Shown: positions 1 to 12,874, counted from the first letter of the stretch. The stretch: 64,000 bases of DNA from Edolisoma coerulescens (GCA_013397115.1 VWZW01000879.1:1939600-2003599), one strand, 5' to 3'. Program-made: numbers and translations. The notes: generated by a model not told the origin, from the sequence alone.

Positions 1-3000
1 GTTTATTGTGGTGGCATAAGCAGGCCCTTTCCTCACAATCAAAGCTAGGAATTTTCCCTGCCTGCACTTGCCTGTATGTGGCTGGAATAAGCAAGTGGGG
101 CGAGCGGTTCGGCTGACTCACCAGCACAACCAGACTCTCCTGTTGCTGCCAGCCACTGATGGAACATTTTTCTTGCCTTTGCACCTGGGCTCTCCCTTTC
201 CCAAGCTGCTATAAGTGTTGAGGCTCCTGACTTGAAAGAAATGCTGAGAGCCAGAGTGACATTGCTAAATCGCCCAAAGGAATTGCTCAGAGCAGGGAGG
301 CATGTTAGCATTGCTTGTCAAAGCTGCTGCTTCTCTGAGTCTCTCAGTGCTCTTTGTGTGTGTGTGAAGAAAAAGGTGAGAAGAAATGAGAAGCTGTGGG
401 GAGGATAAAAATAATTTTAAAAAAAAGCACCGCACCAGAATTGCATCCAGTGTTTTACTGACAAGAATGTAAGTCCTTGCCCAGGGAATTTATAGCCAAA
501 ATGAGTCCAATACCACAGGGCTCGATTGCCCCGATTGAGTGCTTTGCAAATTACTCACATGAGCAGCCCCACTGACTCTGTCGGAAGGATTCTTCCACGT
601 GCGCAGTCTGGCTCACAGCGATTAGTAACAGCAAACTGCAAGGGGAAAGGCATGACAAGGGAGAAATTGCTCTAAGGCAACATTATTTACTGCTCCTCTC
701 TCTCCTAGAAAGAGTCAGGTGTTTGACTATTTCATTCATGGGCTGCACCTTTGTTTTAAACCAGGTGCTTGCCAGAGTGGAAATCATTTATTTCAAGGTT
801 CCTTCACACAGGCAAGACTGAAGACAAATCCAGAGCAGGTGAAAGTCCTACTTCATCAATATAATTTATTATTATCATTGTGAGGTACATGACAACTAAT
901 AAAATGCAGTTGTTTACTTCACTGAGATAAAATTTTGGAAGAGTCTTGACTGAGGAGGTAAATCCCCACTTCTCCATCTTCCACTATACTGATGTTGGCC
1001 AAAAGCATTTGGCTGCCAGCTGTCTTGTGGTTGAGTGTGACCAGGGATGAACTGGTTAATGCTGGATTTTGCTGAGATTAGTGATATGGTTGATGAGGTG
1101 ATTTTGTTTTATATCTACCTGCTAACCCTGGTTCTTGCTTGAGAAACCCAAAGTTGTCTCTCACAAATGGCATTTATCTCTCTCCTTCCAAAGCAAATTG
1201 AAAGCTCACTGAAAAACTGGCATCCCAAACGTAACTATTCACACCTACAGGCCTGAAGCTGCAAAAACTGTTCTTGCTTCAAAGTTATTATTATAAGGCA
1301 TTTCAGTTTTAAAAATTGTACATTATGCTGAGAGTTGAACAATGTGAACCTCGCATGATTGCAGAGGAAATCTCACTCCTGCCAACCAGGTTTTCTATAA
1401 AATCCCATTTTTTTCTTGGTCCTCCCAGGTTTCAAGCGCTGTCAGTGCTCCCCACATCTACATTTCACTGGTGAAGAGACAAAGCAGCACTGTTTCCCAC
1501 AACTGCATCTCTGTCCCTTCGCCTCTCCTTGGACTTGCCAACTGTGAAAAACTGGAATGCAGCTCAGTCCATCCCCAGTGAGCCTGTGGGATTCAGATTG
1601 TCACGAACACAATCACAGAATACCAGGTTGAAAGGGATTGCAAGGACCATCTAGTCCAACCTTTTCTGGTAAAAGCAAGGTCTAGACATGGGCTAGTATG
1701 CTGTCCAGCTGAACCTTAAAGGTGTCCAAAATTGGAGAATCCACCATTTCTCTGGGGAGATTATTCCCATGGCTGCTGTCCTCCTTGTAAAAAAAAATTT
1801 CCTCTTGCATCCAACCAGAATCTTCCCAGGAGTAACTTGTGCCCACCATTTCTTGAGATGGCCATCCCTTGAGACGGCCATCCCTTGAGACAGCACTACT
1901 GGTAGGTACCCACTGAGGTGATCTGGTTTGAGACTAGGACTCAGCTGGCCTACGAGGTTCTGCAAACTCTTTATATCATGGGTTTGACTAAGTAAGAAGT
2001 CAAAGGTATTTTGTTTTGCTTTGGTGCTTTATTCTTAAGTACATTCATGATTGTGAGACACTTGGACATTGTGATGATACTGGAGTGCACTCAGCATTGT
2101 ACTGCTTGAGCACTCTACAGTCTCGAATGCAGCCATCCACAGCTTACACTCCTCTGGGGTTCTCCTGTTAGCCTCATTTCACTGACAGCAAACTGAGGGA
2201 CAAAGATGTAGAACAAGAGCACCAAAGGTACTTGAGTAAAAGAGCAGCTCTCATTATGGGTAGCTGTTACAGCCATACATGCTGTGCATGTGGAAACAGG
2301 GAGAAACATGCCTGAGAGATGGACCCAATCAGCCAAGCTGCCCAGCTGGTTACTGTGGGTGTGGTGGAAAGATGGGGATTTATCAGTCAGTGCTCTCCCT
2401 TCTGCACTCAGGCAGTTGAAGTGTCTCTGGGTACCAGGGCTTTTCTTTTTTGCCGACGTTGTTGCTTAAAAACAATGAAAGACGGTAAGGCAATGGTGTT
2501 TTCTTTTCTGGAAGACCATAAAAAAGATTCTTTTGATGAAAACCTAGGTGACTACACTCCGTATTTTGACACATCACTTCGGGTGATGCAGGTACTTTGT
2601 GGATTTGGCTGCAGGGGTCTTGCCCAAAACTGCAGAACTCATCAGCAATGAAAGAAGCATCTCAAAACCAGGTGTTCCAAACGTTAGATTTATGCCCTCA
2701 CTATCAAAATGTTTCTCTTCCATCTGCTCGGATAGTCATGTGTATGTAAAACAGGCTTTCTAAATAATGTCACACTTGAACATCCTGATCTAGACCTGAA
2801 GTCTTGCTTGTTGTCTTTCTGTGCCACCTCGCCATTCTAATGAAGGGAGAATTTGTCTATGAAATGCAAGACAGCACGGAAGGGGGCAGGGCAGAACCTT
2901 AGAATAAAAGAACAAGAAATTCAAATTAGGCTGAAGAAGGGAAAAATTTCCAACAGAGAAATTAACAAGCTTGCTTAAGATAACAGGGAGATATGGTAAA

Positions 3001-6000
3001 CCAGTTCTTCAAGGACTGAGATAATTTCAATTTTCTTCACTTAAAATTCCAGCCTACAGTCTCTGATGAACTTCTTGTCAACACAGCACGGACTTGACAG
3101 TGCTGCTCTTGTTTAGGGTTATCTCCTCTTCTTGGCTCATATAAAGTCCAAAGTAATCTTCAGTCATCTGTTCAGGACAGGGTTCAAAGCTCTGACATTA
3201 TTGTTATTTATCTTCTTTCAGTCCACATTGGAATACATTTCCTATTTTCTCAGAAACAAAGCTGAAGATCTGCTTCATTCGTTGCCTTTCAGGGAAAGAA
3301 TCAAAATTGTCTCATCATTAAGGTTATATGGGAAAAGTCACACAAGGGCATGCAAGTAGTGACCTTCTGGCCCCCTCAACAGTACTGGATCCACTCTTCA
3401 TGAAAGATCATGAAAATGATCCAGAGATTTACTACAGTAGTATGCATGTGAAGGTCTCCAGACTGCACCCATGTTAAAAACAAGACATGGAATTTGCCAC
3501 AGCAATTAACATGCAGTAACATCTCCGAACTGGTAACGATGTTTGAACTTTTGATGATTAGCAGATAGGCTAACAAATAAACTGTGCCCCCTGCATGACA
3601 AATTCACAATGTTTTACCCAATATCTGAGGTCAAGACATTAAAAAGGCTGTGTTCTATGAAAAGGCACATACATAGGAGTGATCTGCAGTATCTTGTCAT
3701 TTCACTACCTCTGAACTGCACAAGGTACAGTCTTACTCTCATGAAAACCACCTTGTCTGGAAATCATAACTGGAAAGGTGTAGACAACTAACAAGATAAA
3801 TATTACATGAACATTTCATTGTGGGTTTCTAATGCACGTAACACAGTGAGACTCTAAAACAGTGATCCCAGTACCTTAAATCATGTATTAACACATTTCC
3901 TGTAACACTCTTGCCCACTCAACCTGCTGTTTTACTGAAATAACTTAGATTAAAAAAAAAAAAATCCCTTTAAAACACTGCTCTAGGAGGTACAGACTGA
4001 TACACCCGTCATGATATTAAAAAGGCCTGGATACAAAAGATGGGGCTTTTTCACATGACTATGAAAACGAACTAGAATCAACACTGAACACTTGTTTGCT
4101 CAATGACTGACCTACGGCAAGAGGACCTGGGAACTTCCTACCCTCAGGCAGTGGAAGTACCACCTGCCTAATAAAGGCCACCCTCAGTGAACTGAAAATC
4201 TACAGAATTCATTCTGAAAAGGTTCCACAAACAAAAATAATTTCTCTGCCTAGCCTCTTGTCCTTATAAGGGGCTTACAAACACATGAACTTTAGAGAAA
4301 ACACCTTCATTTACTGATGAGCTGCTGAAATGATGCAGTCTTGAGGTGTGCCATTATTTGATGTTTTTTTTTCCTTGAACCTCACCTCTGAGTTTATTCA
4401 GTTTACTCTTCAAACTAGTAACCTTATTTATTGCTGAGGATGAAAACACTTCAAAAATGCTGTGGCAGAAATTAAAAAGGACAAATATATGGTATGCTAC
4501 TTTGTGAAAAAAACCTCCTACCCCTTTTTAGGGAGTTACTGATTATCTGTAATTGTTAATTTTTATCAAGTCCAACTCAACAGGAACTGGCTGTCAGTTG
4601 TCTACTTTTAACTGTTGGAGAACTTCACAGGCGCACCAAGAAAACAGTTGGATAAAAACTCTTTCTACTTTTGCTGGTAGACCTGAATGCCAACATGAAA
4701 GACAGTAATTTCTGACCCTGCACTTCGTACCCTTTGCATTGAATGTCTCTCATTATTTTGACACTGATAATGGTTAAGTTTGTATTGCCTCAAGGGAACT
4801 ACAGTAACTGTAGTAAAACAACGAGGAGCCATCTAGTTAGGTCAGGCCATCCCCCATAAACATACCAAACCACACAGACAGTGCTGGTAGAATGGTGATA
4901 AAGTCTGTTGATAAAAAATTTCCAGTCTTTAAACTCCACATCTAACTTTAACTTGTAGACCTATAAATGTAATTCCTAACATGAACATAAAGAGGTATTA
5001 CTGACTTGGTGCAAGAGGTAAGGCAGGTCAGCACAATTCTGTTCTCTAGGGATCCAGATGGATGGAGGGGGTTTGCACAGCACAGTGCAGCCAGACAGCA
5101 CAGCAAGTGAGGCTGTGCCCACACTCCAGGCCAGAACTGCAGGGCACAGGCAGCTGGCACTCAGTGCCAGCAAAGACAACAGGGGCTGCTTTACCTGCTC
5201 AAGTAGCACATGCCAAATAGCATCCCTACATTCTGTGAACTACTCAGACTACAGCTAGCTCAGACACAACTATATGCCACTACTTTGGTGAGACTCATCA
5301 TGGCAGGTGTCTTCAAAAACTAATTATGCCAAATTTTTCATCCTTGCTGGGACTGCAGAAGTGTACCTTAGCACTAGCATTTAGCCTCCTCTCCCCTACT
5401 CTACCAGACTTCTAAAGATGCCACTCTTAACCTTATCTACTTCACTTACTTCTGAGGCAAACATTTTTTTATTCAAGCAGTATGAAGTAGAAGGAATTTT
5501 TAGTGAAGAATACCTTGGTAAAGAAATTGTCCTTAACTAAAACCAGGCATAATCAGATAAATATTAATGCAAATGTAGAACACCATAATCTAGTTCTTCT
5601 CTAAAGTGTTTCTCTCACTAGGTTCGCACTAGGTGGGGTGGCAGACATCTTCATTTTTTACAGTAATCAGAAACCATGCCCCAAACCAGTATGTTAACAT
5701 TATAGTAAAGTAATACTCCTCTTTCTTATTTGCTCTGAACAACTGTAACAGTTATGCCTACAAAAGTACAATAACGTCAAAATCACTTGGTCATCTTCAA
5801 GAAACTTATAGAATTGGTGCATCCACAAATCCGTATGCAAGAAGTGTATTGCATGTTTATGGTATATAATGCATACTTCCTTCATTTACAGTTACAAACA
5901 ACAGCATATGCAATAAGAAACTACTAAGCAAAATATACCCGGATAATCCGACAACCATGAAAGCTTAAGCCTCTTCAACAATTAACATCTTTCATAACAC

Positions 6001-6029
6001 TGCTGGAAGCATTAATGAAAATTTAAATG
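1..6029. other. Intergenic region downstream of QKI
   Basis: AT-rich unique sequence with one CR1 fragment (1609-1893) and a possible old repeat near 2150-2200 (ACTGACAGCAAACTGAGGGA). Short open frames on both strands show no recognisable protein and no splice structure. I see no gene here. Confidence 0.6.
1609..1893 (-). repeat. CR1-type LINE 3' fragment
   Basis: On the plus strand it starts with AATCACAGAATACC, then AAGGGATTGCAAGGACCATC, TCTAGTCCAACC and a GGTGTCCA segment. This is the usual reverse complement of a CR1 3' end, so the element's sense strand is minus. It is diverged. Near its far end a 16-nt unit (TTGAGATGGCCATCCC / TTGAGACGGCCATCCC) is repeated in tandem at about 1852-1888, a local duplication. 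Confidence 0.8.
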
Positions 6030-6045
6030 TGAAAAATGTACATTC

Positions 6046-6340
6046 TTTATTCTGCTGTTTAGATACAGAATAAAATTTAACTTTTCAGAAAATAAAACTA
6101 TAGCTATAGCTTTGAGAGATGTCAGTTTTCGTTTGAGGATAAAGTACATGCACCTTTTTCCAGTTACTTTATTGCACATAATGTACAGTCATAAATGGTG
6201 TTTATTTACATGTGTTTTGGCAATGTCCATGTTTGCTTTTCCCCTCAGAATACATTATTTTGCACAAACAAAACCTTAAATGTTTCACACAAACTGCCAT
6301 AATACAAGTCAAAGCATATATGTATATATGTCGCTTTATT
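6046..6340 (-). terminator. Distal polyadenylation signal cluster, likely QKI-5 3' end
   Basis: Four AATAAA hexamers lie on the minus strand within 300 nt: 6340-6335, 6206-6201, 6173-6168 (GCAATAAAGTAAC) and 6051-6046. A TGTAAATA (6210-6203) overlaps the second. The sequence after 6168 on the minus strand has GGTGCATGTAC, a GU-containing downstream element candidate. I cannot tell which is used; several may be. Confidence 0.5.
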
Positions 6341-9289
6341 GTTGCTGTACTTTCAATTAATTCTACTAAGAGTTTCAGATCTCAGTTAATCTTTGCCTTG
6401 GGAGGCAGATTCCTCCCAGTTAGTCTGTTGTCAAAGGACACCTGAACTGCAGGCACCAAGAAATTAGGACTGCAACCTGCCGTGCCTAAGCCCCAGCCCC
6501 TATGCACCACCTGCAATTAGTGCGCAGGCACAGAGAAGGAAGAGCACTGTACTTTCGTCAACCAGTTTGATTCAACATTGATTACCACGTGCTAATGTTA
6601 TGGGTCATGTGTTATTTGGACAGTATTCCATTAACAGTGTTTTAGAAAAATATATCAAACATATTAAAACAAAATAGAAATTCCAGGAACAATTATGTAC
6701 TTCCAGCCCTAGGAATGTGTTACTCAGATTCCATTCTGTACAATGTGCTATTTCTGATAACTGGTATTTTTATCCAGACACAAAGAACTCAGTTGCATAT
6801 ACTCCTAAGTATGTTTCCCCCAAGTTAAAGTAATTTCTTAATGGATGATAACACACTTCAATGTTTCCTTGCATTTTCAGGGCAGGAAACCTTTTAGTGG
6901 TCCCCCTCATAGAGTACAATCTGGCAATAAACCTTTTGCTACATGTAGATTTTTGACACACTTTTAGAAGGCATGTTCAAATAAAAGATCAGTATTGTCA
7001 GTACACTGAACATATGCTCATTAAAAACATCTGAAGGATGTTCTTGAAGGCACTTTATAATACGCAAAAAAATACTCTTGGAGAAACCAAATTTGTCGTA
7101 CTTCAGTACAACAGTTCACTTTAGGATGCAAACAGCATTGCTCAGATTTTACTTTGAAAGGCCTGATGATATTTTTATTTATATTCTGACCTACCAAAAA
7201 ACCAAACCAAAACAAAAAAACCCTAAGATAAATCCCACTTTACTGGATCAAAGAACAATTATCTAATTGTCTTGAATGCATGATCTTTCAAACGTCAAGA
7301 CAATTTAACCTGAGAATAATAAGAAAGAAAAAGAAGCTAACATCAGTGATTTAGCAATATTGAAGTCATCCTCAAATTCAGTTCTAAAAACAGTTCGTAT
7401 CTTTCCTGTAAGCAGGCAAAGTATAAAATAGTTAAATTTTCAGACAGGCACACAGGTAAATTGAGAAATGCCTTTTGTGGAAAACAATAATGAGTATATT
7501 ATTCTGGACTTATCCTATTTTTTTCTGTCCTTCAGCTTTGAAGTACTACAAAATTAACAGAAACCTTCACTACTGCATATACTGAAAAATGAGATGAAAA
7601 TGCACTGTGGACGAAGTATGACAGTAGCTGATATCTATTGATAAAAATAAAAAATAATAAAAATATTACAGAAAAGCAGTAGTTCTGAGAATAGAAGTAT
7701 TCTGCAATATAAAACATTAAAGTTTTGTTCCATCTGAATAGTTTCACCTATACTGGAGAGAGTACTTCACCAAACTAAATGTATGCCTCTAATAAAATTC
7801 TTTTAAGAATATAAATTATTTGCTCTGTAATGACACTTGTTCCATTATCCAGTCAAAAGGTCCTGATATTATCTGTTGTAATATCTAATATTTTTATCAT
7901 CTGCCTGTGGCTGAGTTTTAGGATAGCAACATGATCTGTTAAATTTTAAAAAAAATTCTGCACAAGTGAAACTATTCAAAATGCATTGGTATTTCAGCTC
8001 TACCTAAAATTTTTGTAAAACAAAGAACTACATGCAATTAGAAAACTAAAAAAACATCATCAAAGCTAGACTATTTTTCTCCATAAAATAAAGATGCATA
8101 AAATTTTAATTACTAGCAATACTATGAGAACTCTATAAAGTTTTATATTGCATGTATTTCAAGATAAATAGTTTGAAACGTCATAAATTAAAGGAGGAAT
8201 TTGAACAGATTCAGACTCCTCATCCAAAATTTTACTATCTACAAGAAAAAAATGGACTTTCAGGAAGAAAACGGTTGACATCTGAAAAGTTATCTACATC
8301 GAGGATCTCCCTCGACATTAGCAGTAATTACTGCCCACTCAAGGTTACAAATCCAGAACTACCTGGAAAATGTAAAGGAGCCTCAGACAGTGTAATTGTA
8401 AGAAAGGGGAAGCGTTTCTGTAAAAATATTTGCATAGATGGACATTCAAAACAGCATTTTCGCCATTTCAATTCCCTGCATTCATGTTGCTCCAGTCACC
8501 CACAGGGATAAAGATCACATAAAAGCAGCTCTGGAATTGGAAATGGATGTTGCTTGGTAATTTAGTCAAAGGTGTATTTTTGTACTTTCTGCAGTCATTA
8601 GGAAAAGATCCAGTTTGACCTTTGGCTTACAGAAGTTGTACTCCCCTGAGCTAGGCAATACTGATAGACTACAGCAGAAGTACCAAAAAAAAAAAGTTAC
8701 TAGAAATAGTGTGGCATAAATAAGGCACTTTTGCTGAAGGAAACCCCCAGGTTTAGTGTTTCAATGTACAGCAGTTCTATCCAGAAATATTTTGTGCTTA
8801 GAAACATCACATGATGCAAGAGTGAATCAGGTGCCAAAACCAACAAATCACAAATTACTGTGAGATCAACTGAAACCTCTGAATGGTTCAACAAAGAATC
8901 AAACTGGTTTCTGTACACCGCCACGATTTACCAATACACTGGCATCTTTTGCTCTTTTGCTGTGAGCCAACAGTAATTATTTTAGAGAAAGAAAAAGAAA
9001 GTGTGGAATTAGTAATGCAGATGCTGAAAGGCAAGTGGCGAGACTCTACAAGAAGAATGCCTCAAAAAATGCTACTTTGTTCCCATTTCTACTGGCACCT
9101 ATTCCCCAAGGTAAAAGGCCAGAATGACCAAAGCCAACTTAATAGTAGTGTGCAGAATGTCAGCTGACAAACAACATAAAAACAAGTCACGTTGTGTTAT
9201 CTGTGGTCACGTTCTTCAGGGTTAGTCCAGTAACTCAAGACTTTACATTCTTCCGTCTTTATTTGTTTATTTTAATTAAACATGTAATG

Positions 9290-9319
9290 GTTAATAAACA
9301 GACATAGTCCAGAGTTAGT
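9290..9319 (-). promoter_or_regulatory. ACTAAC pair in QKI-5 3'UTR
   Basis: TACTAAC ends at 9314 and a TAAC half-site follows at 9293-9290 with a 20-nt gap, just within the QKI consensus spacing. A second ACTAAC lies nearby at 9226-9221. Confidence 0.35.
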
Positions 9320-9809
9320 AGGTTGGTATTATAACATTTATTAAAATAATGCTATGGGTTAATAGAAACAGCAAAGAACCAAAGAATTAAAATGCAAGCT
9401 ATGTAAAAACCCAACTAAAACCCAAATATGTCTAATGTATTCATCCAGTAGCTAACTAAAAGCCCAAGAAAGACAACACTCCCAATATAATAAAGTACTG
9501 CAAAACAATTGGCAATTTTTCAGTTATCAAAATTGTGGGTTTTGCATTTTGTATCCTTTTTTCTCAATCAGGAAAAAAATTCTTTTGAATGTTATATAAC
9601 ATACATATAAAACAAGATAGAAAAATACATTATAAACTTGTAACAATGGCTGTAAATACATTATCTTACATGTTTCTCATAGGCAATAGGTTGGTTATGG
9701 TACATACATAGCATGAAACTACTAAGATAATAAAGAATAGACAAATACATGTCATCTGTACGGTTACATACAAGCGACACTCCCATCTACCCACTCTAAA
9801 AAAATTACA

Positions 9810-10105
9810 TAATACTGTCAGAAAGAAGTCTTAAAACTACTTATTTTAATAAAGAAAAAGTCATTAAAGAATGATAATACTGAGAACCAAGGCATTCAGA
9901 GATTTCAAAAGTCATGCTTTTTTCTTAAGTTGATCCAAAATTTTGTCAACTAAGTTTTCAGAAGTTTTTTCAGAGCAAACATTACTTTCACATGTCACAC
10001 ATCTATTCCATACACTTCCCCTCCCCCCCCCAGTAAAAGACCTTTGATAAATGTCTAAAATGTCCAGGTTTTATCATAGTTGAGATGAAACTGGATCAAA
10101 TACTG
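9810..10105 (-). promoter_or_regulatory. Cluster of miR-200b/c/429 seed matches
   Basis: On the minus strand, CAGTATTA (8-mer type) occurs at 9882-9875 and at 9817-9810, and CAGTATT at 10105-10099. Further single CAGTATT matches are at 10538-10532 and 8663-8657. Repression of QKI by miR-200 through its 3'UTR is established in mammals; function here is inferred from seed matches only. Confidence 0.55.
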
Positions 10106-12383
10106 GTATTGTTTTAGCAAATCTCTCTTCAAATGTTCGAGTGTCGCAAGTTTATTCAACCAACCAACCAAAATAAAATCAAAATGGCACAGCATATACT
10201 GTAAATAAAATCAACACAACTGTATGTGTAACAGGAAGACAAAGCCGGTGGCACAATAAACAAAAATCTAGCTGAATACGCAAGGATGAATGTCTATTGC
10301 ATAGTAAATAAACTGATAATTATTTCCAGGTGAGACAAGATGTTAGATGAGGTCACCATGCAGGTGCTTAAAAATGTAAGCCCTCTTAGCTTACTATTGA
10401 CCTTTCATTTGGAAGCTGTGAAGATTTGCAGGAGGAGAATAAGTTGACAAGAGGGGAATAAAATTATCACCTGATATTTGCCAAGTTTAGTACTGAGCCC
10501 CACAAAGTAATACTAAATGTTTTCAGAATTAAATACTGTGCGTTCAACAGCTTCAGCTCTTGCAATTGCCCAGCTATTCGAACCTCATGTGGAAACAAGG
10601 GTTAAAAATAAAGTGTAGCTGGACTTCAAATGGCTGAAGTCCCTCTCCTGCTTATCTTTTGGAGAAAAGCCAATGGGCCAGATCTAACAGTAGTCAAAGA
10701 CGAGCTGAAAACTTCCGTGCTGTTTGCCACTGCAGGAGCCGTTTGTGAAAACTGGGGATGTGCTCAGTAACTGACTGAAAACTCGCTAAGCACTTTCAGT
10801 TTCATTATCCGCAGAACATCCATTTTCTGGGTGATGCCAAAGCCTACTATAGTTGATGTATATTTATCTCAACCAAAATCACGGAAACTCCTCTCCATCC
10901 CTGAACAAAAACGACGTAACTTCCAGCTCTACAAACATTTGTCAGCTAATAATCTCCTTTAGCATGAGACAGTCTGTATCACAGAACCCTTTGGTTTACG
11001 TTGCACAAGTATGGCATTTGCTATGATTTAAAAAGTAGAGTGGTTGAAATAATAATGGGCTGGTTTGATGAAAACTTAGCAAATACTTCACTTAATGAGA
11101 TTTTGGCAAAGTCACATCACACTAGTATGGCAAAAATCAGGTAATTAATATGGTCAACTCATCATTTGTCTTCCCTCACAGCTTCTTTCACATACTGGGC
11201 GACTGAGTGGCATGCAGTAACTTGTCTGAGGGAGAAGCTGATTATACAAGACATTTGACTAAATGACCATGAAGAAAATAAGGCACTTCCTTTTCTTTAG
11301 ACTTATTCCAATACTTAAAAAATAAAAAAGAAAGACTAAAAGGCTCTTTTGGTCTTTTGTTTCTTGACAACCACCAGAAAAAATCATTTAATGAAATAAA
11401 GGGTTTCTTTGTTCTTTTTTTCTTTTTTTATAACACTTGAAAGTATAAAATGCTACATTTCCAAAAATATATTTTTTTTTTCTGCACCAGCACCCTTGTA
11501 TAGTAAAAGTATCTACTTTTTTGTTCATTTTGTTTCAATGCACTACACTTTATCTACAATTTCATTACATGTATACAGCAAATAGGCAAGCATGGCTTTT
11601 ACATCCTTAATGAAATTTTTTCTATACAGGGAGGTTTAAAAAAAATATTTGAACAGTTTGCCCAGTAATGTGACACATAATGCATGTACCTTGTTCTCAT
11701 GTAATCTTCCAAGGAGATTAAAATATGGTTAAAACAATTTAAACTCGTATTTCGCTTTAATAGTGTTGCTGTTTTGTTCTCTGCATTAATGTAGTTCTGA
11801 AAAGTCATCGTAATCTGCATTTCATGGCACACTTTCCTTTAAAACGTCCAATTTGGCAGGCAATAGAAAAAAGGCTGCAACATCTGCCCTTTGAGGGCAC
11901 TGGTAGTGACTAAAGAGCATATCAAATTTTGAATACTTTTTGGAATCCCTTCCCCAATGACATCCCTGACCAAAGGTTCATGCATGATGCATCATCACAC
12001 AGTACATTCAGAGAGAGCTTTGACTTTTTTTTTTTTTTTTTTCTGAGAAGAAAAATATTCCTAGAAGTCTCTCACAGTAACTGCCTCTGTCATCGGGTAG
12101 TTAAGGGACATCTGTCTCCATCTCGTGCGAGGCCTCCTTACCGTTCGCTTGGGGCGGGACACTAGAGGATGATCAGTGCGGAGGGATGAGTTGGACCTTA
12201 TTGCTTTACTACTATTCAGTGCAGGTTCTAGAACCACTTTCACCCAAACAGGAGAACAACAAAAAGCGGAGTTGGAGGACAACAATTTCTTTGTCTGTTT
12301 TGTTAGATGGTAAGACGAACGGACAAGTGCCCCAGCTCGCTGCACTGAAGACAGGCAAGCAAAGGCGTTTACCAGTTAACTGA

Positions 12384-12391
12384 TCAGCAGG
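12384..12391 (-). promoter_or_regulatory. miR-214 seed match just after QKI-5 stop
   Basis: The minus strand reads CCTGCTGA, an 8-mer match to the miR-214-3p seed, about 55 nt after the stop codon. QKI is a reported miR-214 target in mammals. A single 8-mer can arise by chance. Confidence 0.4.
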
Positions 12392-12446
12392 CAGGCATGG
12401 TCAGGTCATCATTGGGTGAAGAGTTCAGAGGTCAGAAGGTCATAGG

Positions 12447-12463
12447 TTAGTTGCCGGTGGCGG
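12447..12463 (-). CDS. QKI: QKI-5 terminal coding exon piece and stop
   Basis: The 17-nt coding part reads CC-GCC-ACC-GGC-AAC-TAA. With the G from exon 17239-17165 this gives the QKI-5 C-terminus AATGN. The acceptor is CCACCCAG (AG at 12465-12464), preceded by an unusually long T-rich tract on the minus strand (about 12520-12472). The stop codon sits inside ACTAAC (12451-12446), the core of the QKI-binding motif. The exon continues as the long QKI-5 3'UTR. The intron before it is 4.7 kb and contains the inferred QKI-6 polyadenylation signals, so QKI-5 requires splicing past the upstream poly(A) site. Confidence 0.95.
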
Positions 12464-12734
12464 CTGGGTGGTTAGAAACAAAAAAAAAAACAAAACAAAA
12501 AAAAGAAAGAAAAGATAGAGAAGAGATTAGTTCCAGCTAGTGACGGCTTAATGACAACATGAAAACTAATCACAACTAATAAAAAAAACAAGCATGTTTA
12601 ATTCTTGACATACTGATCGACACCATCTACAGAATGCAATAAAATCATGACAGCCCTCCATCATGATTTGGACACGTGAAGGAGAAGCCCACTCCCACAA
12701 AACCGGTTAACAGGAGAAATAGAGATAAAATATG

Positions 12735-12755
12735 ACTAACGACTAATGGTTAGTA
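12735..12755 (-). promoter_or_regulatory. TACTAAC motif inside a potential hairpin
   Basis: The minus strand has a perfect TACTAAC at 12755-12749. ACTAAC is followed after 8 nt by its inverse GTTAGT (12740-12735), so the QKI core could pair into a 6-bp stem. It is part of a run of four ACTAAY motifs between 12875 and 12446 around the QKI-5 terminal acceptor. Confidence 0.4.
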
Positions 12756-12861
12756 GCAGTCGATGAAGGAAATTGGAAAACAAAAAACGATGAACAGTTT
12801 TTGAACTGGGTAGAAGATTTCTGGAACAACAGTCAGTGCACAGCATCAGTATCTGACTGCT

Positions 12862-12874
12862 ATTAAGCATTAGT
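12862..12874 (-). promoter_or_regulatory. Bipartite QKI response element in last QKI-5 intron
   Basis: The minus strand reads ACTAAT-GCT-TAAT, again a complete ACUAAY-N3-UAAY site, about 400 nt upstream of the QKI-5 terminal acceptor and about 160 nt below the inferred QKI-6 poly(A) signals. Confidence 0.5.

Larger units (their letters stand above)
6030..12446 (-). other. QKI: Inferred long 3'UTR of QKI-5
   Basis: This runs from just after the QKI-5 stop to a cluster of four AATAAA signals at 6340-6046. The first few hundred bases (12446-12050) are less AT-rich than the rest and read like conserved 3'UTR. They include a miR-214 seed match at 12391-12384. An internal A18 run (plus-strand T18, 12025-12042) has no AATAAA before it and may trap oligo-dT priming. 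Farther down are five miR-200b/c/429 seed matches and two ACTAAC motifs. Open frames on the plus strand here (such as 8152-8511) show no recognisable protein. The end point is inferred. Confidence 0.6.

Noticed and set aside
8152..8511. 119-codon plus-strand open frame
   Set aside because: It is antisense to the inferred QKI-5 3'UTR, with no domain and low-complexity lysine-rich content.
12061..12345. 94-codon minus-strand frame in the first part of the QKI-5 3'UTR, in the same direction as the gene
   Set aside because: It follows the QKI-5 stop by about 100 nt, has no family match, and is more simply conserved UTR. Kept in mind as a downstream ORF only.
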